DNA of 6,549 nucleotides, from assembly GCA_021413625.1 (NCBI GenBank), contig JAIOPY010000069.1:1-6549 (forward strand), read 5' to 3'. Source of the stretch: Candidatus Nomurabacteria bacterium (GTDB lineage Bacteria; Patescibacteriota; Minisyncoccia; Phycocordibacterales; UBA9973). The first letter of the stretch is position 1. Each line of letters begins with the position of its first letter. Below, in pieces: positions 1 through 5,745 of this stretch. Position numbers and translations under genes: made by a program. The notes beneath the pieces were generated by a model. The model saw only the letters and a list, made by a program, of their open reading frames with translations. It did not search any database and was not told the origin of the DNA.

Positions 1-302
1 AATATTTTATTTTAGGCGGACTAGTGCCAATCGTAGAAAAAACTACCAAAAACAGAGTGCGTATTGAAGAACTCAAAGAAAAAATTAAAAACAATGGTAA
101 GGAATTAAAAGAAATTATTTTAGCTTTTTCCTTAAACCCTCAAGGCAACCATACTGATTCTTATGTTAGAGAAGAATTAAGTAAAACTTTAGAACCCCTC
201 GGTATTAAAATATCTTCATTAGGCAAGGGGCTTTCTACCGGCACCGAGCTTGAGTATTCCGACAACGACACTCTCCGAAACGCTCTAAAAAATAGACAGT
301 AA
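1..302 (+). CDS. recR: Recombination mediator protein RecR, C-terminal half (5' end outside window)
   Basis: RecR works with RecO (and RecF) to load RecA onto SSB-coated single-stranded DNA in gap repair. The frame is open from base 3 to the TAA at 300-302 and gives 99 visible residues. Read from the edge, it begins YFILGGLVPI, matching the conserved RecR segment (E. coli RYFVLMGHLSPL) in the second half of the Toprim domain. It continues with a helix rich in E and K, then KEIILAF, LGIKISSLGKGL and a C-terminal TELEYSDNDTLRNALKNR, matching the family ending (GELEMVDGTTLSHSLAGR in E. coli). A GTG at base 24 could be mistaken for the start, but homology runs through it, so the gene is truncated by the window edge. 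Oddity: the usual SPLDGIGPDD loop and TNPTVEGEAT motif are strongly altered (VPIVEKTTKN; FSLNPQGNHTD). The N-terminal helix-hairpin-helix and zinc finger are not visible. Confidence 0.92.
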   Translation, partial: YFILGGLVPIVEKTTKNRVRIEELKEKIKNNGKELKEIILAFSLNPQGNHTDSYVREELSKTLEPLGIKISSLGKGLSTGTELEYSDNDTLRNALKNRQ

Positions 303-334
303 AAAATAAAACCGCTCTAGAGCGGTTTTATTTT
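303..334. terminator. Bidirectional intrinsic terminator between recR and rplU
   Basis: This is a perfect 32-bp inverted repeat with 16-bp arms centred between 318 and 319. It has a GC-rich core (CCGCTCTAGAGCGG) flanked by A runs on the left and T runs on the right. On either strand it reads as a hairpin followed by a U-rich tract, so one element can end transcription of recR (stop at 302) and of the convergent rplU. The rplU stop codon (328-330) lies inside the right arm. The core has no unpaired loop bases in the full palindrome, so a few central pairs must open to form the loop. Confidence 0.88.
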
Positions 335-645
335 ATAGAAGTAATTTTTACTTTAAAGAAAGGCTGACGGTGACCATTTCTGCGTAGGTAGCGAGACTTT
401 TGCTTGTATTTCATCACCAATACTTTTCTAGCACGTCCGATTTCCATGATTTCAGCGTTCACTTTCGCGCCTGTAATATAAGGTGTGCCAATAGTGGTAT
501 CTTTACCATCATCCACTAACAAAACCTTGTCAAAAGATATCTTGTCTCCCTTAGAATACTCCCCTTTGATTTTTTCAATAGAAAGCACACTGTCCTTTGA
601 GACTTTGTATTGTTTTCCGCCTGTTTGTATAACTGCAAATTCCAT
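328..645 (-). CDS. rplU: 50S ribosomal protein L21 (bL21)
   Basis: bL21 is a large-subunit protein that binds 23S rRNA. The product is 105 residues, the normal family length of about 100-105. It starts MEFAVIQTGGKQYKVS, the classic L21 N-terminus (yAVIkTGGKQYkV). It has the central IGTPYITGAKV strand (residues 52-62) and the signature near the C-terminus, KYKQKSRYLRRNGHRQ (79-94), followed by PFFKVKITSI. I chose the ATG at 645 over the in-frame ATG at 681. The upstream 12 residues are not part of the family, and a TATAAT box (655-660) sits within that stretch. There is no Shine-Dalgarno sequence. Bacterial rplU is usually followed by rpmA (L27), but here it stands alone and ends in a terminator. 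Confidence 0.96.
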   Translation of the reverse strand: MEFAVIQTGGKQYKVSKDSVLSIEKIKGEYSKGDKISFDKVLLVDDGKDTTIGTPYITGAKVNAEIMEIGRARKVLVMKYKQKSRYLRRNGHRQPFFKVKITSIK

Positions 646-654
646 AGGGCTTAT

Positions 655-681
655 ATTATATGAAATATAACAAAAAAGCAA
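655..681 (-). promoter_or_regulatory. Probable promoter of rplU, very short 5' leader
   Basis: Read on the minus strand, a perfect TATAAT occupies 660-655, 9 nt before the rplU ATG (645). A start 7 nt past the box falls at about 648, giving a leader of roughly 3 nt. The best -35 candidate is a weak TTGCTT (681-676) with a short 15-nt spacer. The -10 assignment is firm by sequence and the -35 is not. Confidence 0.55.
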
Positions 682-699
682 CCCTAGCCTAAATAGGGC

Positions 700-734
700 T
701 TGGTCTGGTAAAAGGTTTTTGCTATACTATCCAA
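700..734 (+). promoter_or_regulatory. Extended -10 promoter of the 735-4031 operon, predicted leaderless
   Basis: An extended -10 element, TGC-TATACT (TG at 720-721, hexamer 723-728), is followed by exactly 6 nt (ATCCAA) and then the ATG at 735. With standard sigma-70 spacing, +1 is the A of the start codon. A -35-like TTGGTC (700-705; only TTG matches consensus) lies 17 nt upstream of the hexamer. There is no Shine-Dalgarno sequence. The geometry predicts a leaderless mRNA, and the TG extension can compensate for the weak -35. Confidence 0.65.
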
Positions 735-1760
735 ATGGAAACAAAAACTATTGAGAAATACTTTTTCTTTGGGTTGTTATTAGGCACGCTTATTTTTTCC
801 TTTTTAATTTTTCGCCCTTTTTGGACGGTTTTAGTATTAGGCATATCTTTTTCAATAGTCTTCTACCCTTTCTATGAAAAACTAAACAAGATACACCTGC
901 CTCACTGGTTATCATCTCTTTTGACTGTTTTGGTCTTTACGATACTGGTTTGTGGCCCACTTTTCGGGATTGGAGCTATTATTTTCAACCAAAGCCAAGA
1001 TGTTTATCATTTAGTTGTAAATAATGGTAGCGCTGGACCATTTATGAATTCCATAAGTGACACCATAAACGATGTGTTGCCAGAAGGCGTGGTTTTTAAC
1101 GCCAATGAAAAAGCTTCAGACTTCATTTCTTTTGTGTCAAAAAATGTTGCAAACATATTTAGTAGCACGGTTTCTGCATTCTTTTCATTTATCTTAATGC
1201 TCTTGATTATGTTCTACTTCTTGAAAGATGGCGCGAAATGGAGAAAGGCGGTTATTGTTTTAAGCCCTCTTGCCGACAGAGATGATGAAAAAATAATCAG
1301 CAGATTAAGACAAGCAGTAAATAGTGTCATCAAAGGTAGCTTACTTATTGCTTTAATTCAAGGAGTTTTGATGGGCTTAGGTTTATGGCTATTTGGCATA
1401 CCAAATAGCGCGCTTTGGGGTATTGTAGCAGCTGTGGCTTCCCTACTACCAACCATCGGCACCGCATCCATTTCTGTTCCAGCAATTGCCTTTCTGTTTA
1501 TTACAGGAAATGTTACCGGAGCTGTTGGTTTAGCAATTTGGGCAGGCGTAGTTGTAGGACTTATAGATAATTTCTTAAGCCCAGTTATCATTTCTGAAAA
1601 AACAAACATCCCGCCATTACTCATTTTGTTTGCAGTATTAGGTGGGCTTTCTTTATTAGGCCCAGTTGGTATTTTAGTAGGTCCTCTAACTATAAGCCTG
1701 CTTTATACTTTAATTGCTATATATAGAAACGAGTTTAATCAGCACAACTTTACCATATAA
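735..1760 (+). CDS. AI-2E/PerM-family integral membrane protein
   Basis: This is a 341-residue polytopic membrane protein of the AI-2E transporter (PerM/YdiK/TqsA) superfamily. Visible helices are at about 10-26, 29-47, 60-84 and 147-163, then 197-220, 224-243, 247-278 and 293-330. A soluble stretch lies at about 85-145, the layout typical of this family. Family landmarks are FYFLKDG (160-166), VIKGSLLIALIQG (198-210), LLPTIGT (237-243), IDNFLSP (277-283) and the glycine-rich GGLSLLGPVGILVGP (303-317). Family members have been linked to AI-2 export, Na+/H+ antiport or permease functions, so the substrate here cannot be told from sequence. Nothing else in the window suggests autoinducer-2 signalling. 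The ATG at 735 is supported by the promoter immediately upstream and by normal family length. It is the first gene of an operon with cysS, 5 nt apart. Confidence 0.92.
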   Translation: METKTIEKYFFFGLLLGTLIFSFLIFRPFWTVLVLGISFSIVFYPFYEKLNKIHLPHWLSSLLTVLVFTILVCGPLFGIGAIIFNQSQDVYHLVVNNGSAGPFMNSISDTINDVLPEGVVFNANEKASDFISFVSKNVANIFSSTVSAFFSFILMLLIMFYFLKDGAKWRKAVIVLSPLADRDDEKIISRLRQAVNSVIKGSLLIALIQGVLMGLGLWLFGIPNSALWGIVAAVASLLPTIGTASISVPAIAFLFITGNVTGAVGLAIWAGVVVGLIDNFLSPVIISEKTNIPPLLILFAVLGGLSLLGPVGILVGPLTISLLYTLIAIYRNEFNQHNFTI

Positions 1761-1765
1761 CAAAA

Positions 1766-3121
1766 ATGCCTGTCCGACTTTACAATACTCTCGGAAGAGA
1801 AATAGAAGACTTCTCTCCCCTAAACAAAGATGAAGTCCGCATATACACGTGCGGACCGACGGTGTATGGCTATCCGCATATTGGCAACTATCGTGCTTAT
1901 ATTTTTGCGGATACTTTAAAAAGAGTCCTACTTTATAGTGGCTACCATGTAAAACACATAATGAATTTAACGGATGTAGATGACAAAACAATTCGGGACT
2001 CTCAAAAAGAAGGCAAAAGTTTAAAAGAATTCACTGAATTTTATTCCAAAGAATTTTTCAAAGATATTGAATCTTTAAATATCTTACCTCCGAGTAAATT
2101 CACCAAAGCCACAGATTATGTGAATGAAATGGTGGAAATTATAAAAAAACTTTTAGATAAAAAAATAGCCTACAAAAGTGAAGACGGCAGTGTGTATTGT
2201 GACATCAAGAAATTTAAAAATTATGGCAAACTTTCCAATCTTGTTTTAGAAGAACAAAAAGAAAACGCGGGCGGCAGAATAACTTCAGATGAATATGATA
2301 AAGAAAACGTTCAAGACTTTGCTCTTTGGAAAGCGTGGGATGAAAAAGATGGAGAAGTTTTTTGGGATACAGAGCTAGGTAAAGGCAGACCCGGCTGGCA
2401 TATTGAATGTTCTGCTATGGCTATGAGTAACCTAGGAGAACAGTTAGATATTCATACAGGTGGCGTAGATAATATTTTCCCTCATCATGAAAATGAAATC
2501 GCTCAATCCGAAGGCGCTACCGGTAAACAATTTGTAAAATACTGGATGCACAATGAATGGGTTTTGGTAGACCAAAAGAAGATGGCAAAATCTCTTCAAA
2601 ACTTCTACACTTTAAGAGACATAATAAACAAAGGCATAAGCCCTCTCGCTTATAGATTATGGCTATTAACCGCAAATTATCGCACTCGGGTAAACTTCGT
2701 ATGGGAAGCCCTAGAAGGCGCAGAAACAGCCTTAAAACGGCTCCAAAACGCTTACAAAGCCCTTGGTAGCGATATAGGCAAAATTGATGAAATATACCAG
2801 AAACAATTCAAAAATTTTGTAGAAGACGACCTAGACACCCCAAAAGCAGTAGCCTTGTTGTGGGACTTACTCAAAGATGAAAAAGTAGTAAATGCGGACA
2901 AGAAAGCTACAATTTTAGATTTTGATAAGGTTTTAGGTCTAGGTTTAGAAAACCTTAAAGAAGAAAAAATCCCTGAAGAAATTTCAAAACTAGCAGAAGA
3001 ACGTGAGGTCGCTCGTAAAAATAAAGATTTTAAAACATCAGACGAGTTGCGAAATAAAATAAATACTCTAGGATATGAAATAAAAGACGAGGATAGTGGA
3101 TACAGTATTAATAAAATATAA
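1766..3121 (+). CDS. cysS: Cysteinyl-tRNA synthetase (class I)
   Basis: It charges tRNA-Cys with cysteine using ATP in the cytoplasm. The product is 451 residues, near E. coli CysRS (461). The N-terminal Rossmann catalytic domain has TCGPTVYGYPHIGN, containing the HIGH-type motif as HIGN (38-41). The second ATP-binding signature is KMAKS (272-276), followed by LQNF. The zinc site is complete: C29, C215 (in WHIECSAM), H240 and E244 (in PHHENE), with the same 25- and 4-residue spacings as E. coli. The DALR-type helical region follows (EDDLDTP, 353-359). The conserved ending, with AEEREVARKNKDFKTSDELR (411-430) and then LGYEIKDE, is present, so the gene is full length. No Shine-Dalgarno precedes the ATG. 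It lies 5 nt after the membrane-protein stop, so co-transcription is likely. Confidence 0.97.
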   Translation: MPVRLYNTLGREIEDFSPLNKDEVRIYTCGPTVYGYPHIGNYRAYIFADTLKRVLLYSGYHVKHIMNLTDVDDKTIRDSQKEGKSLKEFTEFYSKEFFKDIESLNILPPSKFTKATDYVNEMVEIIKKLLDKKIAYKSEDGSVYCDIKKFKNYGKLSNLVLEEQKENAGGRITSDEYDKENVQDFALWKAWDEKDGEVFWDTELGKGRPGWHIECSAMAMSNLGEQLDIHTGGVDNIFPHHENEIAQSEGATGKQFVKYWMHNEWVLVDQKKMAKSLQNFYTLRDIINKGISPLAYRLWLLTANYRTRVNFVWEALEGAETALKRLQNAYKALGSDIGKIDEIYQKQFKNFVEDDLDTPKAVALLWDLLKDEKVVNADKKATILDFDKVLGLGLENLKEEKIPEEISKLAEEREVARKNKDFKTSDELRNKINTLGYEIKDEDSGYSINKI

Positions 3122-3125
3122 ATAT

Positions 3126-4031
3126 ATGATAAAAAGATTCATAAATACAAAAAATATAAACGAAGCAGATGTAGTGTTGATTTCAGCGCCCTATGAAAAA
3201 GGAGCGACTTTTCACAAAGGAACAGCAGCTGGTCCAAAAAAAATTGTAGAGTGTTTAGACTACCAACTAGATTGGTTTATGCCTAGGTTCGGAGTTGAGC
3301 CAGTTAACTTCATTAAAACAGCTCACGTGAACTTGAAACAAATTGAGAATTTTTCTCCAGAGAAAGCCCTGACAACAATCCGAGAAAATTGTAAAAAAAT
3401 CTTAGAGAAAGATAAATTTATTTTTATGCTGGGAGGTGAACATTCTGTTTCTATTGGATATTTTGAAGCCTTGGCTAAAAAATACAATCCGAAAGACATA
3501 ACTATTCTGCAAATAGACGCGCATTGTGACTTAAGAAAAGATGATAGTGATTACATGCCAAAACCTTCTAAGCTTTCACACTGCACAGTTATGCGCCACG
3601 CCAATGAAATGGGATACCCACTAGTACAAGTTGGCGTTCGGACTATTTATGAAGGTGAATATAATTATATTAAGGACAAAAAAAATAACGTAAAAGTTTT
3701 CTTTTGGGGTCCCACAACTTCACAGGGCACATTCCATGCTCCGAAGATAGCGGAAATTTTAAAAAGTATCAAAACAAAATATGTTTACTTATCAATTGAC
3801 GTGGATGGTTTTGACCCTGCCCACATGCCAGCAACTGGAACACCACTCGCAGGCGGACTGGAGTGGTGGTATGGAATAGAACTAATTGAAAAATTAATTG
3901 GAAAATTTAATTTAATTGGCGCTGATATCGTAGAAGTCTCCCCTGTTCCTGATTCAGTTGTTACTGAATACGGCGCCGCGCAGTTATGCTATGCAATAGT
4001 TGCAAATAAATTTAAGAAAAGGTTTAAATAA
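3126..4031 (+). CDS. speB: Agmatinase/arginase-family (ureohydrolase) enzyme
   Basis: This is a 301-residue binuclear manganese hydrolase of the arginase/agmatinase family; members release urea from a guanidino substrate. All six metal ligands are present: H106 (GGEHSVS), D131, H133 and D135 (IDAHCDLR), and D225 and D227 (SIDVDGFDP). Further family marks are SHCTVMRHA (151-159), PATGTPLAGGLEWW (235-248) and VEVSP (269-273), whose glutamate contacts substrate in arginases. Agmatinase (agmatine to putrescine plus urea) is the best guess by overall similarity. Arginase, guanidinobutyrase or formimidoylglutamase activity cannot be excluded, and the symbol is provisional. I chose the ATG at 3126, 4 nt after cysS, because MIKRFINTKNINEADVVLIS looks like a natural N-terminus. 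An in-frame ATG at 3096 would add 10 residues and overlap cysS by 26 bp. The 3' end overlaps the convergent gene by 8 bp. Confidence 0.9.
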   Translation: MIKRFINTKNINEADVVLISAPYEKGATFHKGTAAGPKKIVECLDYQLDWFMPRFGVEPVNFIKTAHVNLKQIENFSPEKALTTIRENCKKILEKDKFIFMLGGEHSVSIGYFEALAKKYNPKDITILQIDAHCDLRKDDSDYMPKPSKLSHCTVMRHANEMGYPLVQVGVRTIYEGEYNYIKDKKNNVKVFFWGPTTSQGTFHAPKIAEILKSIKTKYVYLSIDVDGFDPAHMPATGTPLAGGLEWWYGIELIEKLIGKFNLIGADIVEVSPVPDSVVTEYGAAQLCYAIVANKFKKRFK

Positions 4032-4611
4032 ACTCTCTAGAAAAAAGTTTTTTCCTTAAAATAAATATAATTAGCATTGAGTTTAATACAATAAAATAAA
4101 TTCCAAAAGAATATATAGAGAAATTCCAATTCTTTATTATTAAAAGTCCAAGAATATTATTAAATATGCCTGGTAAATATCCTACTGCTGTTTCAGTTTC
4201 TGGAAACTTCCAAGACTTTATAAGAGTTGGCACAGCTGCTAAAGCATCTGACAAGATTGCAAAGAAAATAGATATATCAGCTCTTTTTGTTAAAATCCAC
4301 AAAATCAAAGCAATGAAAGAAAACACTCCGCAGAATATATCAAAAGTTGTAATTTTCCAATAAGAATTACGACAAAATAACGCTATAATTAAGATAACTA
4401 AAGGCATAAATCCTGCTAAAAAAACAGGTAAAACCGAAAGTCCAGCACCAGCTTTTAACTGCAAAAAAGTTCCAATTATGGGAGCAAGCGCCCAGAAAAA
4501 CCAAGTTACTAAATTGGGTTTAGTTGTTCCCCTAATTACATCTCTTATATAAAAATAACTTCCAAAAACGCTTGCAACTAAAGTTAAATAAATAAATTTC
4601 TCAGGAATCAT
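4024..4611 (-). CDS. Seven-helix integral membrane protein of unknown function, SWEET/PQ-loop-like layout
   Basis: This is a 195-residue, very hydrophobic protein that I cannot assign to a named family with confidence. Probable helices are at about 5-22, 35-52, 57-81, 89-107, 112-130, 142-160 and 165-186, with short polar links and a basic end (RKKLFSREFI). After helix 1 comes YIRDVIRGTTKPN (21-33), and after helix 5 a similar-looking PTLIKSWKFPETE (128-140). This hints at two related three-helix units joined by a middle helix, as in SWEET/PQ-loop transporters, but that is inference. Other small permease or sensor-like membrane proteins are equally possible. The gene follows dnaJ by 1 nt, so it is probably expressed from the same transcript. 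It ends by overlapping the stop of the convergent agmatinase-like gene. Confidence 0.8.
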   Translation of the reverse strand: MIPEKFIYLTLVASVFGSYFYIRDVIRGTTKPNLVTWFFWALAPIIGTFLQLKAGAGLSVLPVFLAGFMPLVILIIALFCRNSYWKITTFDIFCGVFSFIALILWILTKRADISIFFAILSDALAAVPTLIKSWKFPETETAVGYLPGIFNNILGLLIIKNWNFSIYSFGIYFIVLNSMLIIFILRKKLFSREFI

Positions 4612-4612
4612 A

Positions 4613-5710
4613 TTATATCCCCTCTTTTTTGAGTTCTTCTACTAACTTGCGAGATTCGCGAGAAAGTTTATTAGGAAGTTTGATGTTTAGTTTGATGAGT
4701 AAGTCTCCGCGTTTACTTTTTGAAGCTGGCACACCTTTGCCACGCACTCGCAATATTTCATTTATAGACACTCCTTCTGGAATAGTAACTTCAATATTTC
4801 CATCCAATGTTTCTATTGTGTACTTAGCGCCAAGCAGAGCGTCAGAAAGCTTTAGGTTTAAGCTCATAACCAAATCACTGCCATCTCTTTTGAAAACTGG
4901 GTGAGTTGCAACGTTTACTTTGATATACAAGTCTCCGGCTGTGCCTTTGTAAACAGCTTCTCCCATGCCGGTCATACGAATCATTTCTCCGTCACGAATG
5001 CCTGCTGGCACAATAACTGAAATTTCTTCTTCTTGGCGTAGCACTCCCTTGCCTTTACACTTTTCACAAGCTTCTTTTGGCACTTCACCCACACCATGAC
5101 AATGTTCGCAAATTTTAGTGCTAGAAATTGTGCCTAAAATTGTTCTTTTAGCCTCACGTATTTTACCTTGACCATTACAAGTCTTGCAGGTTTCCATTTT
5201 GGAACCTTCTTTGGCTCCAGAACCGTGACAAGTTTTACAATTTGAAGTTTTAGTAATTAAAAATTTTCTATTAGTGCCAAAAATAGAATCCGCAAAAGAA
5301 ATTTGTATCTCTGTTGAAATATCTCTACCTCGGCGCGCCTCTCTTCTGCCACCACCGTAACCGCCACCAGTGAAAAAATCACTAAAGATATCGTTCAAGT
5401 TTCCAAAATCAAACTCTGCTCCCCCATTTTGAAAACCTCCAGCAAAATTACTAAAGTCAAAACCTTCAAAACCAGAGCCACCACCAAACCCTTGCGCGTT
5501 TTCAAAACCAGAACCAAATTGGTCGTATTTAGAACGCTTAGTATCATCAGAAAGCACTTGGTAAGCTTCGTTTACCTGCTTGAATTTAGCTTCATTGCCT
5601 TCTTTTTTATCAGGGTGGTATTTGTGCGCCAGTTTATAAAAGGCCTTCTTTATTTCCTCTTTGGAGGCACCTTTATTTACCCCTAAAATTTCATAATAGT
5701 CCTTACTCAT
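4613..5710 (-). CDS. dnaJ: Chaperone DnaJ (type I Hsp40)
   Basis: This DnaK co-chaperone delivers unfolded clients and stimulates DnaK ATP hydrolysis. The 365-residue protein has the full type I order. The J domain is at 1-66 ([20 protein letters not shown]) with HPD at 32-34. The Gly/Phe-rich linker is at about 67-122, including LNDIFSDFF (105-113). The zinc-binding region has four CxxCxGxG repeats starting at C158, C175, C201 and C215, all eight cysteines intact. The C-terminal substrate-binding domains follow, with [17 protein letters not shown] (235-251) and [20 protein letters not shown] (309-328). The start ATG is set by the [10 protein letters not shown] consensus. It lies 7 nt downstream of the ATPase gene but has its own strong promoter at that junction. 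No CIRCE/HrcA operator is seen upstream, and dnaK and grpE are not adjacent. Confidence 0.97.
   Translation of the reverse strand: MSKDYYEILGVNKGASKEEIKKAFYKLAHKYHPDKKEGNEAKFKQVNEAYQVLSDDTKRSKYDQFGSGFENAQGFGGGSGFEGFDFSNFAGGFQNGGAEFDFGNLNDIFSDFFTGGGYGGGRREARRGRDISTEIQISFADSIFGTNRKFLITKTSNCKTCHGSGAKEGSKMETCKTCNGQGKIREAKRTILGTISSTKICEHCHGVGEVPKEACEKCKGKGVLRQEEEISVIVPAGIRDGEMIRMTGMGEAVYKGTAGDLYIKVNVATHPVFKRDGSDLVMSLNLKLSDALLGAKYTIETLDGNIEVTIPEGVSINEILRVRGKGVPASKSKRGDLLIKLNIKLPNKLSRESRKLVEELKKEGI
4619..4624 (-). promoter_or_regulatory. Shine-Dalgarno-like GAGGGG before the membrane-protein gene
   Basis: GAGGGG on the minus strand lies 7 nt before the ATG at 4611. It is the only purine-rich, well-spaced ribosome-binding-like site seen in front of a gene start here. 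It is also made of the last codons of dnaJ (GAG GGG), so it may be coincidental, but its spacing supports the chosen start and translational coupling. Confidence 0.45.
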
Positions 5711-5745
5711 AAGGGTATTATATCATAGGTTCAGCCTCTTGTGAA
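5711..5745 (-). promoter_or_regulatory. Strong sigma-70-type promoter of dnaJ, predicted leaderless
   Basis: On the minus strand, TTCACA (5745-5740; 5 of 6 consensus) is followed by a 17-nt spacer and a perfect TATAAT (5722-5717). The -10 is extended by TG one base before the hexamer (5725-5724). The hexamer is followed by exactly 6 nt (ACCCTT) and the dnaJ ATG at 5710, so the predicted +1 is the A of ATG. The whole promoter overlaps the last codons and stop of the upstream ATPase gene. No Shine-Dalgarno is present. Confidence 0.75.

Noticed and set aside
24..302. A 92-residue separate small gene starting at the GTG at 24, with an SD-like AGGCGGA upstream
   Set aside because: The frame is open to the window edge and the residues before the GTG (YFILGGL) match RecR, so this is the tail of a larger gene.
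646..681. N-terminal extension of L21 from the ATG at 681
   Set aside because: The extra 12 residues are not in the family and overlap the -10 box.
735..1760. An autoinducer-2 quorum-sensing role from the family name
   Set aside because: The family covers diverse transport functions and no AI-2 synthesis or response gene is in the window.
1756..1761. TATAAC before cysS and TATAAA (3117-3122) before the agmatinase-like gene as leaderless promoters
   Set aside because: The boxes lie only 4 and 3 nt from the ATGs, too close for a normal +1, and AT-rich junctions give such matches by chance. Operon read-through explains expression.
1710..1991. Minus-strand open frame opposite the AI-2E/cysS junction
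   Set aside because: It is a cysteine/histidine-rich shadow of cysS coding sequence, with no family resemblance or promoter.
4029..4085. TAAACTC/GAGTTTA inverted repeat as a terminator for the convergent genes
   Set aside because: The arms are only 7 bp, AT-rich and separated by about 43 nt inside coding sequence. The nearby A6-G-T6 palindrome has no loop and no GC pairs.
4612..4617. TATAAT touching the ATG of the membrane-protein gene
   Set aside because: With zero spacing, +1 would fall inside the coding region. It is formed by the dnaJ stop context, and the SD-like GAGGGG is a better explanation for initiation.
4629..4904. Plus-strand open frames opposite dnaJ (also 5429-5686) and opposite the membrane gene (4166-4363)
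   Set aside because: They are antisense shadows of well-supported genes with low-complexity translations.
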